A stretch of DNA of 64,000 nt from Candidatus Obscuribacterales bacterium (lineage in GTDB: Bacteria; Cyanobacteriota; Vampirovibrionia; Obscuribacterales; Obscuribacteraceae). Position numbers and translations under genes: made by a program. This document shows, in pieces, positions 18,682-26,949 of this stretch (positions within the stretch are counted from its first letter, which is position 1; each line of letters begins with the position of its first letter). The DNA is taken from contig JARLHI010000048.1 in the NCBI GenBank assembly GCA_031292355.1, positions 186,001 to 250,000 on the forward strand. The letters run 5' to 3'. The notes under the pieces are model-generated. The model was not told the origin of the DNA. It did not search any database and saw only the letters and a list, made by a program, of their open reading frames with translations.

Positions 18682-18990
18682 ATGTCCACTCTTCAAGAAG
18701 ATGTAGTTCGCGAAAACTTGAGAACTGTCGTGGATCCTGAACTGGGAATTAGCATCGTGGACCTCGGTTTGATTTACGGTATCGAAATCAAAGATTCGAA
18801 CGTCGACGTCAAAATGACACTGACAAGTCCAGCCTGCCCACTCGGCGCAGTCATTCAAGGACAGGCGCATCAATGCCTGAAAAAATTGCCCTGGGTCAAC
18901 GATGTCAACATCCAACTTGTTTGGTCGCCTCGCTGGGACCCACGCCAAATGGCTTCCGAAGATGCCAGAATGCAGCTTGGCATTTTGTAA
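18682..18990 (+). CDS. sufT: DUF59/MIP18-family Fe-S assembly protein (SufT-like)
   Basis: A 102-residue DUF59 domain: VVDPELGISIVDLGLIYGIE, VKMTLTSPACPLGAVIQGQA and VWSPRWDPRQMASEDARMQL. The conserved Cys of SPACP is present. Single-domain DUF59 proteins at the end of suf operons (SufT) assist maturation of Fe-S proteins; PaaD-like proteins share the fold. It starts 8 nt after sufU with GGAG upstream and is the last gene of the operon. A second DUF59 domain occurs at the N-terminus of the Mrp ATPase at 29.4 kb. Confidence 0.9.
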   Translation: MSTLQEDVVRENLRTVVDPELGISIVDLGLIYGIEIKDSNVDVKMTLTSPACPLGAVIQGQAHQCLKKLPWVNDVNIQLVWSPRWDPRQMASEDARMQLGIL

Positions 18991-19045
18991 AACCCGTTAG
19001 TTTCGTTTTGTAGCATCGCGCTTGCAATTAATGAAAGCGTGCTCA

Positions 19046-19098
19046 CTTAGCAGTAAACTGGATCTCTGCCCGCTTAGTTGCTAAGCAGTCGGGCGGGC
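19046..19098 (+). other. Interleaved inverted repeats after sufT (pseudoknot or alternative hairpins)
   Basis: CTTAGCA (19046-19052) pairs with TGCTAAG (19079-19085). GCCCGC (19068-19073) pairs with GCGGGC (19093-19098). The pairs interleave, so the RNA could form an H-type pseudoknot or switch between two hairpins. The second hairpin is followed only by a short GTTTC, so it would be a weak terminator. It lies between sufT and the nucleoside hydrolase start at 19112. Confidence 0.5.
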
Positions 19099-19111
19099 GT
19101 TTCAGGGCACT

Positions 19112-20038
19112 ATGGCTAAACCAATAATTCACGACCATGACGGTCACGTTGATGATCTTATAGCTTGCATCTTATTGTGGCTTGCGCCGCAAGTGGAACT
19201 CGAAGTGGTTGGCATTACAAATGGTGATTGTTTTCACGATCAAGCTTACGAAGCGATGATCAAAATAGCCACCTATCTCAATTTAGAAAGAGCGGAAATC
19301 GCTGTTTCACCTGATCCGATGCCCAACCCTTTCCCAGATAACTGGCGTCGCGAAAGCTACATCATCAACGAATTGCCACTCTTTAGCGAAAACGATTTCA
19401 GAAAACCATACCCCAATGGCAAGGGGCGTCGGGTCGATTCAGCATTTGCTGATTGTCTCGCTAACTCAAAAACACCAGTGACGATTGTCGCCACTGGTCC
19501 TATGACGAACGTATCGCAAACTTTAAAAGCGCAACCAGAATTGCGCAGCAAAATAGCCGAAGTAGTCACCATGGCTGGTGCTGTTACTGTGCCTGGTAAT
19601 GTTGCCGAAGATGGTCATGACGGCTCGGCCGAATGGAATGTTTATGCCGATCCGCAAGCTTTCAAAAATGTGCTTGACTGGGTGCCGAATATCAAAATGA
19701 TTCCGCTCGATGTGACCAATCAGATTCCGGTCTCGCCTCAATTTTTGGCCCGCTTAGAAGCGCAATCCGAAAAATGCCGCGCATCCACATTGGCTTTAAA
19801 ACTCTGGTCTCTGGTCAGAGGATTTGATTACTATTTCTGGGACACAGTCACTGCCGCTGCAGCCATTGACCCGACGATATTTACTTTCAAAGAAATGAAG
19901 ATAGATGTGTCAGTACAAGGCAAAAACATGGGCAAAACCAGCACCTCCATTTTTGGTGGACGCAAAGTTCAGGTGGCAACCGCCATCAACACCGAGCGAT
20001 TTGAACAGCTACTGCTTGATATTTTGCAGACACGCTAA
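19112..20038 (+). CDS. Nucleoside hydrolase (inosine/uridine-preferring family)
   Basis: A 308-residue IUNH-fold protein. The calcium-binding N-terminal motif appears as HDHDGHVDDLIA (canonical DTDPGxDDxxA). Further family parts are VVGITNGDC, TIVATGPMTNVSQTL, MAGAVTVPGNV, AEWNVYADPQA and the late YYFWDTVTAAAAIDP. The family hydrolyses ribonucleoside N-glycosidic bonds. The first motif deviates (HDHDGH in place of DTDPG), so base preference and even activity are uncertain. There is no signal peptide, so it is cytoplasmic and probably part of nucleoside salvage. Confidence 0.85.
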   Translation: MAKPIIHDHDGHVDDLIACILLWLAPQVELEVVGITNGDCFHDQAYEAMIKIATYLNLERAEIAVSPDPMPNPFPDNWRRESYIINELPLFSENDFRKPYPNGKGRRVDSAFADCLANSKTPVTIVATGPMTNVSQTLKAQPELRSKIAEVVTMAGAVTVPGNVAEDGHDGSAEWNVYADPQAFKNVLDWVPNIKMIPLDVTNQIPVSPQFLARLEAQSEKCRASTLALKLWSLVRGFDYYFWDTVTAAAAIDPTIFTFKEMKIDVSVQGKNMGKTSTSIFGGRKVQVATAINTERFEQLLLDILQTR

Positions 20039-20082
20039 CAGTCCCCTTACGGGCGGTTGATTTGAGCATGCTTAAATAGCAG

Positions 20083-20097
20083 GGCGGGGATACCGCC
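20083..20097 (+). terminator. Small hairpin before murJ, possible weak terminator
   Basis: GGCGG (20083-20087) / CCGCC (20093-20097) with a 5-nt loop, followed by TCTTTG. It lies in the 72-nt gap between the nucleoside hydrolase and murJ. The stem is short and the T tract poor. It could instead shape the murJ leader. Confidence 0.3.
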
Positions 20098-20110
20098 TCT
20101 TTGTAAGTCT

Positions 20111-21832
20111 ATGCAAGCCAGTAAAGTCCCTGTGAGCAATAAGCAAAGTCGAGACTTTGGCAAGACCTTCGGGTTGGTAGCGATTCTGACTGTCTTTTCG
20201 AAGCTGGTCGGTTTTGTGCGCGATCTTGTCGTTGCCAGCGCCTACGGCACAGGCGCCCTGGCTGACGCCTACAACTTCGCCTACTTGTACACCGGTAACG
20301 TTCTTATATTATTTGGCGGGCTCGGCGGTCCCTTTCACTCGGCGACAGTGACGGTTCTCACTCGAGAAAAGGACAAGCCGGATTCAGGCTTGCTCATGGC
20401 TCAGGTGCTTGCGGCGACTTCTGTGTTGCTTGGTATTTTGAGCGTCACCTTATTCCTGCTTGCGCCCTATATGCTTCAACTGGCAGAACATTTCGGCTTT
20501 GCATACAAAGGTGCTGATGCCAATCTTTTCTACAACCAGCTTGTTTTGCAATTGCGGTGGATGTCGCCGCTAATTTTAATTTCGGGCTTGATCGGCGTTA
20601 CGTACGGCATTCTCAATGTCTTCAATCGCGTCACCTGGCCCTCGCTCTCGCCCATTATTGCAAGTCTCGCCATTATCATCGCCCTGCAAATTTATCCAGA
20701 CCATTCGACATCTTTGCCGCTCGCTATCGCCACATTAGTGGGAGCAATTGGACAGCTCGCTGCGCAGTTACCAGATTTGAGCCAGTGCAAATTACCATGG
20801 CGATTTTCTCTTACACCGACTCCGGAACTGAAGCAGTATTTAGCTATGCTTTGGCCAGCGGCACTGGGTACCTTAATTGGTCAGGTAACTACCTATATCG
20901 ATTCTGCTTTTTGCGCGCAAATCGGCGAAGGAATCTTCACTTCAATCGTCAATTCCAATCGATTAGCTCAACTACCACTGGGCATTCTCACGACAGCCAT
21001 GCTCGTGCCAATGCTTCCACGTTTTTCAGAGCTCGCACACGCTCAAGACTTTGATGGACTCAAAATTGACTATAGACGAGCGCTTCGCTTCATGGTCTTC
21101 CTTTCAATTCCCCTTACAGCGCTTTTGATTACCCTGCCAGGGCCGATCGTTCAAACGCTGTTTCAACGTGGTGCCTTCACCGTACGCTCGACCGCTCTGG
21201 TAGCATCGGCATTATTGTTTCTGGCACCACAAATTCCTTTTTACGTCGGTCGCGATTTGATTACGCGAGTTTTCTACGCAATGAAGAACGCGAAAACGCC
21301 TTATTACGTAGCCCTGGTTGCTATAGCCGTGAAAACGATTCTAGACTGGTTAGTCGTTTATGCGTTTCCGCTAGTAGCTCCGAAGCTCGGTTTAAACCCG
21401 TCCAGTCCTGACTTTCAAATTTATCAGGTAGCTGGAATGTCACTTGCAACAACCATTATCACGGTGATGAATCTATTACTTCTATCCCTGGTTCTGCAAA
21501 AAGACATTGGCTTGCTCGGTCTGAGAAAAACGATCAAGCCTCTGTTTCTTATGGGTATCGCCGGCACCCTATGTGGTGCGCTGAGTTATTTTGCATTTAC
21601 AGGATTAATGCATAAGTTTGGCTTACCGGATGCAAGCACAGGTATCCATCTGCTCGGCAGAGCCTTCAAACTCACTACACTAACTGAAGCTATCTATATC
21701 GCGGTAAGCTGCGCTGTCGGCTTGCTGGCCTATTTCGGTACTTGCCTGATGTGCAAATTAGAGGAATTAGACATGCTGGCAAAACGTTTGCCTGGACCAC
21801 TTTCAAAATTACTTCGGAGCAATAAAGAATGA
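20111..21832 (+). CDS. murJ: Lipid II flippase MurJ (MviN)
   Basis: A 573-residue MATE/MOP-superfamily membrane protein with about 14 hydrophobic segments. The N-terminal signature FGLVAILTVFSKLVGFVRDL and ASAYGTGALADAYNFAY is typical of MurJ, as are RLAQLPLGILTTAMLVPMLP and VQTLFQRGAF in the middle. It moves lipid-linked peptidoglycan precursors across the inner membrane. The stop overlaps the ATG of the downstream repeat-protein gene by 4 nt, so the two are translationally coupled. Confidence 0.95.
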   Translation: MQASKVPVSNKQSRDFGKTFGLVAILTVFSKLVGFVRDLVVASAYGTGALADAYNFAYLYTGNVLILFGGLGGPFHSATVTVLTREKDKPDSGLLMAQVLAATSVLLGILSVTLFLLAPYMLQLAEHFGFAYKGADANLFYNQLVLQLRWMSPLILISGLIGVTYGILNVFNRVTWPSLSPIIASLAIIIALQIYPDHSTSLPLAIATLVGAIGQLAAQLPDLSQCKLPWRFSLTPTPELKQYLAMLWPAALGTLIGQVTTYIDSAFCAQIGEGIFTSIVNSNRLAQLPLGILTTAMLVPMLPRFSELAHAQDFDGLKIDYRRALRFMVFLSIPLTALLITLPGPIVQTLFQRGAFTVRSTALVASALLFLAPQIPFYVGRDLITRVFYAMKNAKTPYYVALVAIAVKTILDWLVVYAFPLVAPKLGLNPSSPDFQIYQVAGMSLATTIITVMNLLLLSLVLQKDIGLLGLRKTIKPLFLMGIAGTLCGALSYFAFTGLMHKFGLPDASTGIHLLGRAFKLTTLTEAIYIAVSCAVGLLAYFGTCLMCKLEELDMLAKRLPGPLSKLLRSNKE

Positions 21833-22704
21833 ACGCTGATACTTTGATAGAAATGTTGCAAGAAAAGCCTGACGGCTCGCTAGTAGGCATGGCTTGCGAC
21901 TGGATGAAAGAAAACGAAGATGACGACCTCTTAGAAGATGTTTTGGAAGAAGTGCTTGTTGGACAACCTAAGACTGATGCAATCGATCGAATGCTGACCT
22001 GGTTCAAAACAAATCCAAGCATAGCAAGCCAGCTATTGAGCCCACTAATCACTTATGCTCCCGATGAAAGGAAAAAAGAATTGATTACCTTCGGAGAAAA
22101 ACTAGCCAAAGACAACATCGGCACTCAACCGGGAATATTCCTCGCAGGCGAGTTAATTGAAAGTCACCAACAAAAACAATTGTTGCCATTGGTTGAAGAC
22201 TGGCTCAAGAAAAACGAAGACTCGCCAGCCGCTGGTGTGATTCTTCTCAATTTATTTGTCGCCGATCCAAACGACGAAAATCTCAAACGCACAACGACAT
22301 GGTTAGACAAAAACCCGGATGATTGGTACAGCATCGACGTTTTATCGAGACTGCTCGAGTTTCGACCAGAACCGATATTTGTTCAGGATGCCATTACCAG
22401 ATTTAGCCCAGCGTCGCCCAAACAACCTGAATTGCTATTGCTTGCAGCGCCACTTGTTGAAGCTAGTATGGAAGGTGCTGAATTCATGGCAGACTGGTTA
22501 TCGAAAAATATGAAGCATCCCCTGGCGGCAGATATTCTGCAAGAAGCTTTTGGCGCAAACGACATGGTTTTTGTGCCAGCGCTAGCGCAATGGCTGCAGA
22601 CTGATACCAATAAATCTAACTGGATGGTTTGGGAGATGGCTGAAGATTGGGTCGCCGCAAACGAAGATCATCCAAGCGTTGACGAAATCAAAAAATATTT
22701 GTAG
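21829..22704 (+). CDS. Alpha-helical repeat protein with W-x-K-x-N units, coupled to murJ
   Basis: 291 residues, no named family recognised. It is built of about six to seven acidic helical repeats of roughly 37-40 residues, each with a Trp-centred motif: CDWMKENEDD, LTWFKTNPSI, EDWLKKNEDS, TTWLDKNPDD, ADWLSKNMKH and EDWVAANEDH. Each is followed by a hydrophobic helix (for example AGVILLNLFV). This suggests an alpha-solenoid scaffold like HEAT or SEL1. No signal peptide is seen, so it is cytoplasmic. Its 4-nt overlap with murJ points to a partner or regulator role in cell-wall export; that is inference. It is convergent with the kinase gene, with adjacent stops. Confidence 0.7.
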   Translation: MNADTLIEMLQEKPDGSLVGMACDWMKENEDDDLLEDVLEEVLVGQPKTDAIDRMLTWFKTNPSIASQLLSPLITYAPDERKKELITFGEKLAKDNIGTQPGIFLAGELIESHQQKQLLPLVEDWLKKNEDSPAAGVILLNLFVADPNDENLKRTTTWLDKNPDDWYSIDVLSRLLEFRPEPIFVQDAITRFSPASPKQPELLLLAAPLVEASMEGAEFMADWLSKNMKHPLAADILQEAFGANDMVFVPALAQWLQTDTNKSNWMVWEMAEDWVAANEDHPSVDEIKKYL

Positions 22705-25035
22705 TCACTTGCCTGACATTAGTTTGACAGACACCGCATCAATACATGGTCCAGCATCACCAGTGACTATGGGCCAAAATTGAATTACCGTCTCTTTGTC
22801 TAATGCCAAGAAAGGATACGCATACTCATTCCAGGATACAGACATACCCGGGCTTAAAGGCGACGACAATTTGTACATGTTTTCACGCTGACCAACTTTA
22901 ATTGCCAATTTCTGCGGTTCGAGATTTTGTGAGTACGACGGGGCAGCCTTAAAACGCAAACAATATTCTCGTCCGGGAATGGTTGAAATTGCCTGCTGAA
23001 TTGTCCCTACATTTGCACCATAAAGCTCGACAAAATTAGCACCACTGCCTGGTGTTCGCTGACTTCTGTTGATCCAACTAATTGAACCACTATCGATTTT
23101 CCAATAAGGAACATTCGTGCTGCCTACTGCACAAATTTGACGTTGAGCAGACCTTTTACCCTCTTCAAAATCTCCATTTTTAATCACCTCTGGTCCTTCC
23201 AACTCTGAAGAATCTACTGTTGGCAAAACGGTCGCAAATTCAACTTTATCTTGATCAATCAAACAAAGTGGTCTGCGTCTATGAAAATCAACAATATCTT
23301 CTGGACTCAAATTCGCGCAAGCAGTCAATGTGATGCGACTAAGGTTTTTCAACCTACTGAGCTTTCGCAAGTCTTTGCTTGTCATTCCAGTATCGTCAAC
23401 ATACAGTACGAGCAAATTTTTCATTTGCGAAACGTCATCAAAATCAGCAGGCTTTAAGTGAACATGACTTAAATTCAAATATTGTATAGAAGAAGAATTC
23501 TTGAGAGCTGCTAAACCGCCGCCAACTTGAGTCTTTGCCAAATCAAGATCATTCAAATTGTTCATTGCTGACAAATATGGCATCGCGCTAGCATCGATTT
23601 TCGCATGGCGCAGTTTAAGAATCCGAATGGCCGGCAAAGAAACAATTTGCGCGCACGTTTTTGAGGTGACTTCAGTTTCACTAAGATTCAACTCTTCTAG
23701 AGTACGCATTGTAGAAAGGATTTTTGCCGCACTATCATCAACACTAGTATCTTCAATATTCAGCGCCATCAAAGGAAGTTGACTTATTGATGCCACCCCT
23801 GCCGAAGTAATCTCATGGCATTTTCTCAAGGAGATCGTTCTCAGGCTTTGGATTCTGCCCAATTGTTTCAAACTCGCGTCTGAGATACTGATGCCATCTA
23901 ATTTTAGATCGGTGCCATGAATATATTTATCCAAATGAGTCAGAACCGTTTGGTCGCCGGGACTTAGTTCAGCGGAAGGAGCTGAAGTGCCATCAACTGG
24001 CAAACCTAAGTTGACGGCAGACTCTGCCGACGGAGCACGAGCGGGCAACTTCTGCACAGCCGTCGACTGATCGGTCAGCGACTGTCCTGGAACTGCTTTG
24101 TTCTCTGTGCCTCTAATGTTGAACACAAAAACTCCGGCGACTATTGCCACAAGAGCCAGAGCAATGCCAATCATTCGCCCGGGAGCCACGCCACTTTGTG
24201 TGGTGGCTTGAAAAATAGCTTGACTGACGTCGTACATCAAGTCGTACCTATCTTCAGGATTTTTTTGCAGCAATTTAGAAACAAGCGCCTCAAGTCTTTT
24301 CGATGGAGACTCTTTCATCGATTTACTCAAAGGTGGAACTTGCCCTTGAGCGTGGGCGATAAGCATTGAAACTATATTTTCATGCTCAAACGGCGGATGC
24401 CCACAGAGCATCTCGAAAAGTACGCAACCCAGCGAATACTGATCTGTGCGTCCATCACACTTTTTGCCCAACGCCTGCTCAGGACTCATGTACTGAGGCG
24501 TACCAAAAACATCACCGGTTTGGGTAGCCTTAATGCTTAGATCATTTTGAATTTTGGCAATGCCAAAATCAAGAATCTTTACTTTCTCATCAAGTGCACC
24601 AGCATTGAGAATCATAATATTTGCAGGTTTTAGATCGCGATGAATGATGCCTTTTCTCTGAGCTGCAGTCAGTCCCTCCGCAAGCTGCAAGGCAATGCGC
24701 AAACTGCGTGAAACTGAAAGTGCACCTTCTTTTTCTAAAAGCGTTGCTAATGAGATACCGTCGACAAACTCCATCGTCAAAACTGGCACGGAATCCGCGC
24801 CGACTCGCAAGCCGTGCAGTTTAACGATATTGGGATGGTCTAAAGCGGCAATTGCCTTCCCTTCTGTCTGCAAGCGACGCAAAGACTCATCGGAAAATCC
24901 TGCCCGTAAAGTTTTGACAGCAACGATTCTGGCAAGAGACATATCCTCACATTTGTAGACATGACTCATGCCACCCGAGCCTAGAAAGGAAAGTACGCGC
25001 AAATTATCGGCAACAAACTGCCCTGGCTGGAGCAA
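22705..25035 (-). CDS. PknB-type Ser/Thr kinase with transmembrane helix, LRR-like domain and C-terminal sugar-binding-like domain
   Basis: 776 residues from TTG 25035. Kinase domain at about 5-270: GSGGMSHVYKC, the VAVKTL lysine, HRDLKPANIMIL, DFGIAK, GTPQYMSPEQALG. A transmembrane helix follows near 287-306 (IGIALALVAIVAGVFVF). Outside it come leucine-rich-repeat-like units at about 370-590 (LRTISLRKCHEITSAGV, LEELNLSETEVTS, YLNLSHVHL). The C-terminal 150-residue beta domain (NGDFEEG, SGANFVELYG, GREYCLRFKAAPS) resembles DUF642/galactose-binding-like folds. This looks like a one-protein receptor kinase sensing a surface ligand. It lies 44 nt downstream of the SDR gene on the same strand. 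Confidence 0.85.
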   Translation of the reverse strand: MLQPGQFVADNLRVLSFLGSGGMSHVYKCEDMSLARIVAVKTLRAGFSDESLRRLQTEGKAIAALDHPNIVKLHGLRVGADSVPVLTMEFVDGISLATLLEKEGALSVSRSLRIALQLAEGLTAAQRKGIIHRDLKPANIMILNAGALDEKVKILDFGIAKIQNDLSIKATQTGDVFGTPQYMSPEQALGKKCDGRTDQYSLGCVLFEMLCGHPPFEHENIVSMLIAHAQGQVPPLSKSMKESPSKRLEALVSKLLQKNPEDRYDLMYDVSQAIFQATTQSGVAPGRMIGIALALVAIVAGVFVFNIRGTENKAVPGQSLTDQSTAVQKLPARAPSAESAVNLGLPVDGTSAPSAELSPGDQTVLTHLDKYIHGTDLKLDGISISDASLKQLGRIQSLRTISLRKCHEITSAGVASISQLPLMALNIEDTSVDDSAAKILSTMRTLEELNLSETEVTSKTCAQIVSLPAIRILKLRHAKIDASAMPYLSAMNNLNDLDLAKTQVGGGLAALKNSSSIQYLNLSHVHLKPADFDDVSQMKNLLVLYVDDTGMTSKDLRKLSRLKNLSRITLTACANLSPEDIVDFHRRRPLCLIDQDKVEFATVLPTVDSSELEGPEVIKNGDFEEGKRSAQRQICAVGSTNVPYWKIDSGSISWINRSQRTPGSGANFVELYGANVGTIQQAISTIPGREYCLRFKAAPSYSQNLEPQKLAIKVGQRENMYKLSSPLSPGMSVSWNEYAYPFLALDKETVIQFWPIVTGDAGPCIDAVSVKLMSGK

Positions 25036-25079
25036 TGAATTATCCCCGCCAAGTTGATAATTAGCGTTCTCGTCAATGC

Positions 25080-25829
25080 TCAGCGCCTGCCACCTGTGAT
25101 AAATAGAGTTTCGCCAGTAATCCAGCCCGAGTCGGATGATGCGAAATAGACTGCTGCAGGAGCAATGTCATCGGGTTGACCGATGCGACCGAGCGGTGTT
25201 GCTGGCAGCGTCTGCTGAGGGTAGCCTGCAGCAATCATGCCCGTCGCGTGCGTTCCTTCTGTTTCGACAAATCCTGGATTAATGCAATTAACACGAATGT
25301 TGCGCGGTCCAAGCTCTTTAGCCAGAGACTTAGTGAATGTATCGACTGCTCCTTTGGTCGCCGAGTACAAAGATGAAGTGCCAGGAGCCATCGTGCTCAC
25401 GACGGAGCTTATGTTGATGATGCTACCACCCTCGGTGCCAAAATACTTAACGGCTTCTTGAGTTGTGAGAATCAGACCGAACACATTCAAACCAAATAGT
25501 TTTTGCAGTTGCGCCTCAGTGATTTTTTCTAGCGGCGAGAATTCATAAATTCCAGCATTGTTAACGAGCACATCCAAACGACCAAACTCTTTTTTAGTAG
25601 CAGCAAAAAGTTTTTCTATATCGGACTGTTTAGAAACATCTGCCTGCACAGCGACAGCTTTGCCACCGGCTTCTTGAATAGACTTAACGACTTTATCTGC
25701 GCCATCTTTACTTGCCGCATAATTGACCACAACTGAAGCGCCTTCAGCACCTAAATGGCGAGCAATTGCAGCACCAATACCTTTGGATGCACCGGTAACG
25801 ACGGCGACTTTGCCTTCTAATTTTTTCAC
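25080..25829 (-). CDS. Short-chain dehydrogenase/reductase (FabG-like)
   Basis: A classical SDR with the cofactor motif TGASKGIGAAIARHLG, NNAGIYEF, the catalytic Ser (ISSV), YSATKGA (Tyr and Lys) and a C-terminal GWITGETLFITGGRR. The motif VNYAASKDGAD after beta-2 suggests NADP(H). I prefer GTG 25829-25827 (AAGGA upstream; product 249 residues, the family norm) over a longer frame. FabG, glucose-1-dehydrogenase and other reductases share these features, so the substrate is not assigned. It lies between the HupE-like and kinase genes on the minus strand with short gaps, possibly in one transcript. Confidence 0.88.
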   Translation of the reverse strand: MKKLEGKVAVVTGASKGIGAAIARHLGAEGASVVVNYAASKDGADKVVKSIQEAGGKAVAVQADVSKQSDIEKLFAATKKEFGRLDVLVNNAGIYEFSPLEKITEAQLQKLFGLNVFGLILTTQEAVKYFGTEGGSIINISSVVSTMAPGTSSLYSATKGAVDTFTKSLAKELGPRNIRVNCINPGFVETEGTHATGMIAAGYPQQTLPATPLGRIGQPDDIAPAAVYFASSDSGWITGETLFITGGRR

Positions 25830-25866
25830 GAGAATGTTCCTTTTATGAGGCAATTACTGGACGCCA

Positions 25867-26949
25867 TTATAAACGTTGCACAAACCAGATCGCACCAATT
25901 GTGGCAATTAAAAACGAGACAACCAGTGCAATCTTTCGAGCCAGGACGGGTTTGTTTCGACCTAAATATGAAATGATTGGAAACAGGCACAGAACTATAG
26001 CCCCCTGACCAATCTCCACACCAACATTGAAGGAGAACAGGCTCAGAAGCAATTGCTGCGCATTGAGCGCGACCAGAGACAATGCGCTTGCAAAACCACA
26101 ACCGTGGATCAAACCAAAAGAGAAAGCCAAGTAGGGTAGCCGTCGATTCGCAGACAGTGGTGAAGTTTTTCTGAGTGCTCTGAGATTCTCCAAGCCAATT
26201 GCGACAATTGAAAGAGCTATAGCTGGCTCAACAAACCATGCTGGAATCGACAAAATTTGTACAGCCGAAAGACCCAATGTAATGCTGTGAGCAATGGTGA
26301 AAGCGGTAATGACAGCAATCAAAGATCTGATGCCACCACCAGTAATTAGCAGTCCGATCACAAACAAAACATGATCAGCGCCTGAAAAAATATGAGTAAT
26401 GCCTTGTTTGATAAATTGCAAAGAGATTGCGAGCATGTCTGGTTTCAATTGCTCATGCTCAATTCTTGGATTACCCGCATTTAGCAAATATTCTTCGCTA
26501 GCCTGACCGTCTTTCACGACAGTAACAACAGTCTGAGACAATTTATCCTCTGGATAAAGACGCGCCAGCACATCAAGTGATTTTGGTTGCGGAGCGACCA
26601 CTGTCTGCCATGTGACCAGATCGTTAGCCTTGTCGATACTGACAGATGCGTTTTGGGTTTCGATCGATTTGCCGTCCAGGCGCATCAGCAATCGATGGTC
26701 GACAGCTTCTTTGATAGAAGACGACGACATCAAACTCACGGCACAGCCTTGACTTTGCGCCAGTCGGCTGATGTGTGTAGAGACACTGACGACTGTATCT
26801 TTGTCTCTATATATGAATCGAATCGCAGACAGCGATGAATCATGTGCCACCGCTTGCAGTGCCACACTAACTACAAGCACAAACAGCGAAATTCTGATGA
26901 GGAATCTACGAGTACACACCGCGTTATTCGTCTGTTCCGCGTGGTCCAC
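25867..26949 (-). CDS. HupE/UreJ-family membrane protein with periplasmic N-terminal domain
   Basis: 360 residues: an N-terminal signal segment (about 17-37), a periplasmic beta-rich domain (about 38-170), then six to seven membrane helices. These include GITHIFSGADHVLFVIGLLI, AFTIAHSITLGLSAV and SFGLIHGCGFASAL, with the conserved His/Asp residues (HIFSGADH, HS, HG) of HupE/UreJ-type proteins. Classical HupE/UreJ are nickel permeases; this longer version with an exported domain is of unknown substrate, possibly a metal. Its start overlaps the end of the YHYH gene by 26 nt, so the two are co-translated. Confidence 0.82.
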   Translation of the reverse strand: MDHAEQTNNAVCTRRFLIRISLFVLVVSVALQAVAHDSSLSAIRFIYRDKDTVVSVSTHISRLAQSQGCAVSLMSSSSIKEAVDHRLLMRLDGKSIETQNASVSIDKANDLVTWQTVVAPQPKSLDVLARLYPEDKLSQTVVTVVKDGQASEEYLLNAGNPRIEHEQLKPDMLAISLQFIKQGITHIFSGADHVLFVIGLLITGGGIRSLIAVITAFTIAHSITLGLSAVQILSIPAWFVEPAIALSIVAIGLENLRALRKTSPLSANRRLPYLAFSFGLIHGCGFASALSLVALNAQQLLLSLFSFNVGVEIGQGAIVLCLFPIISYLGRNKPVLARKIALVVSFLIATIGAIWFVQRL

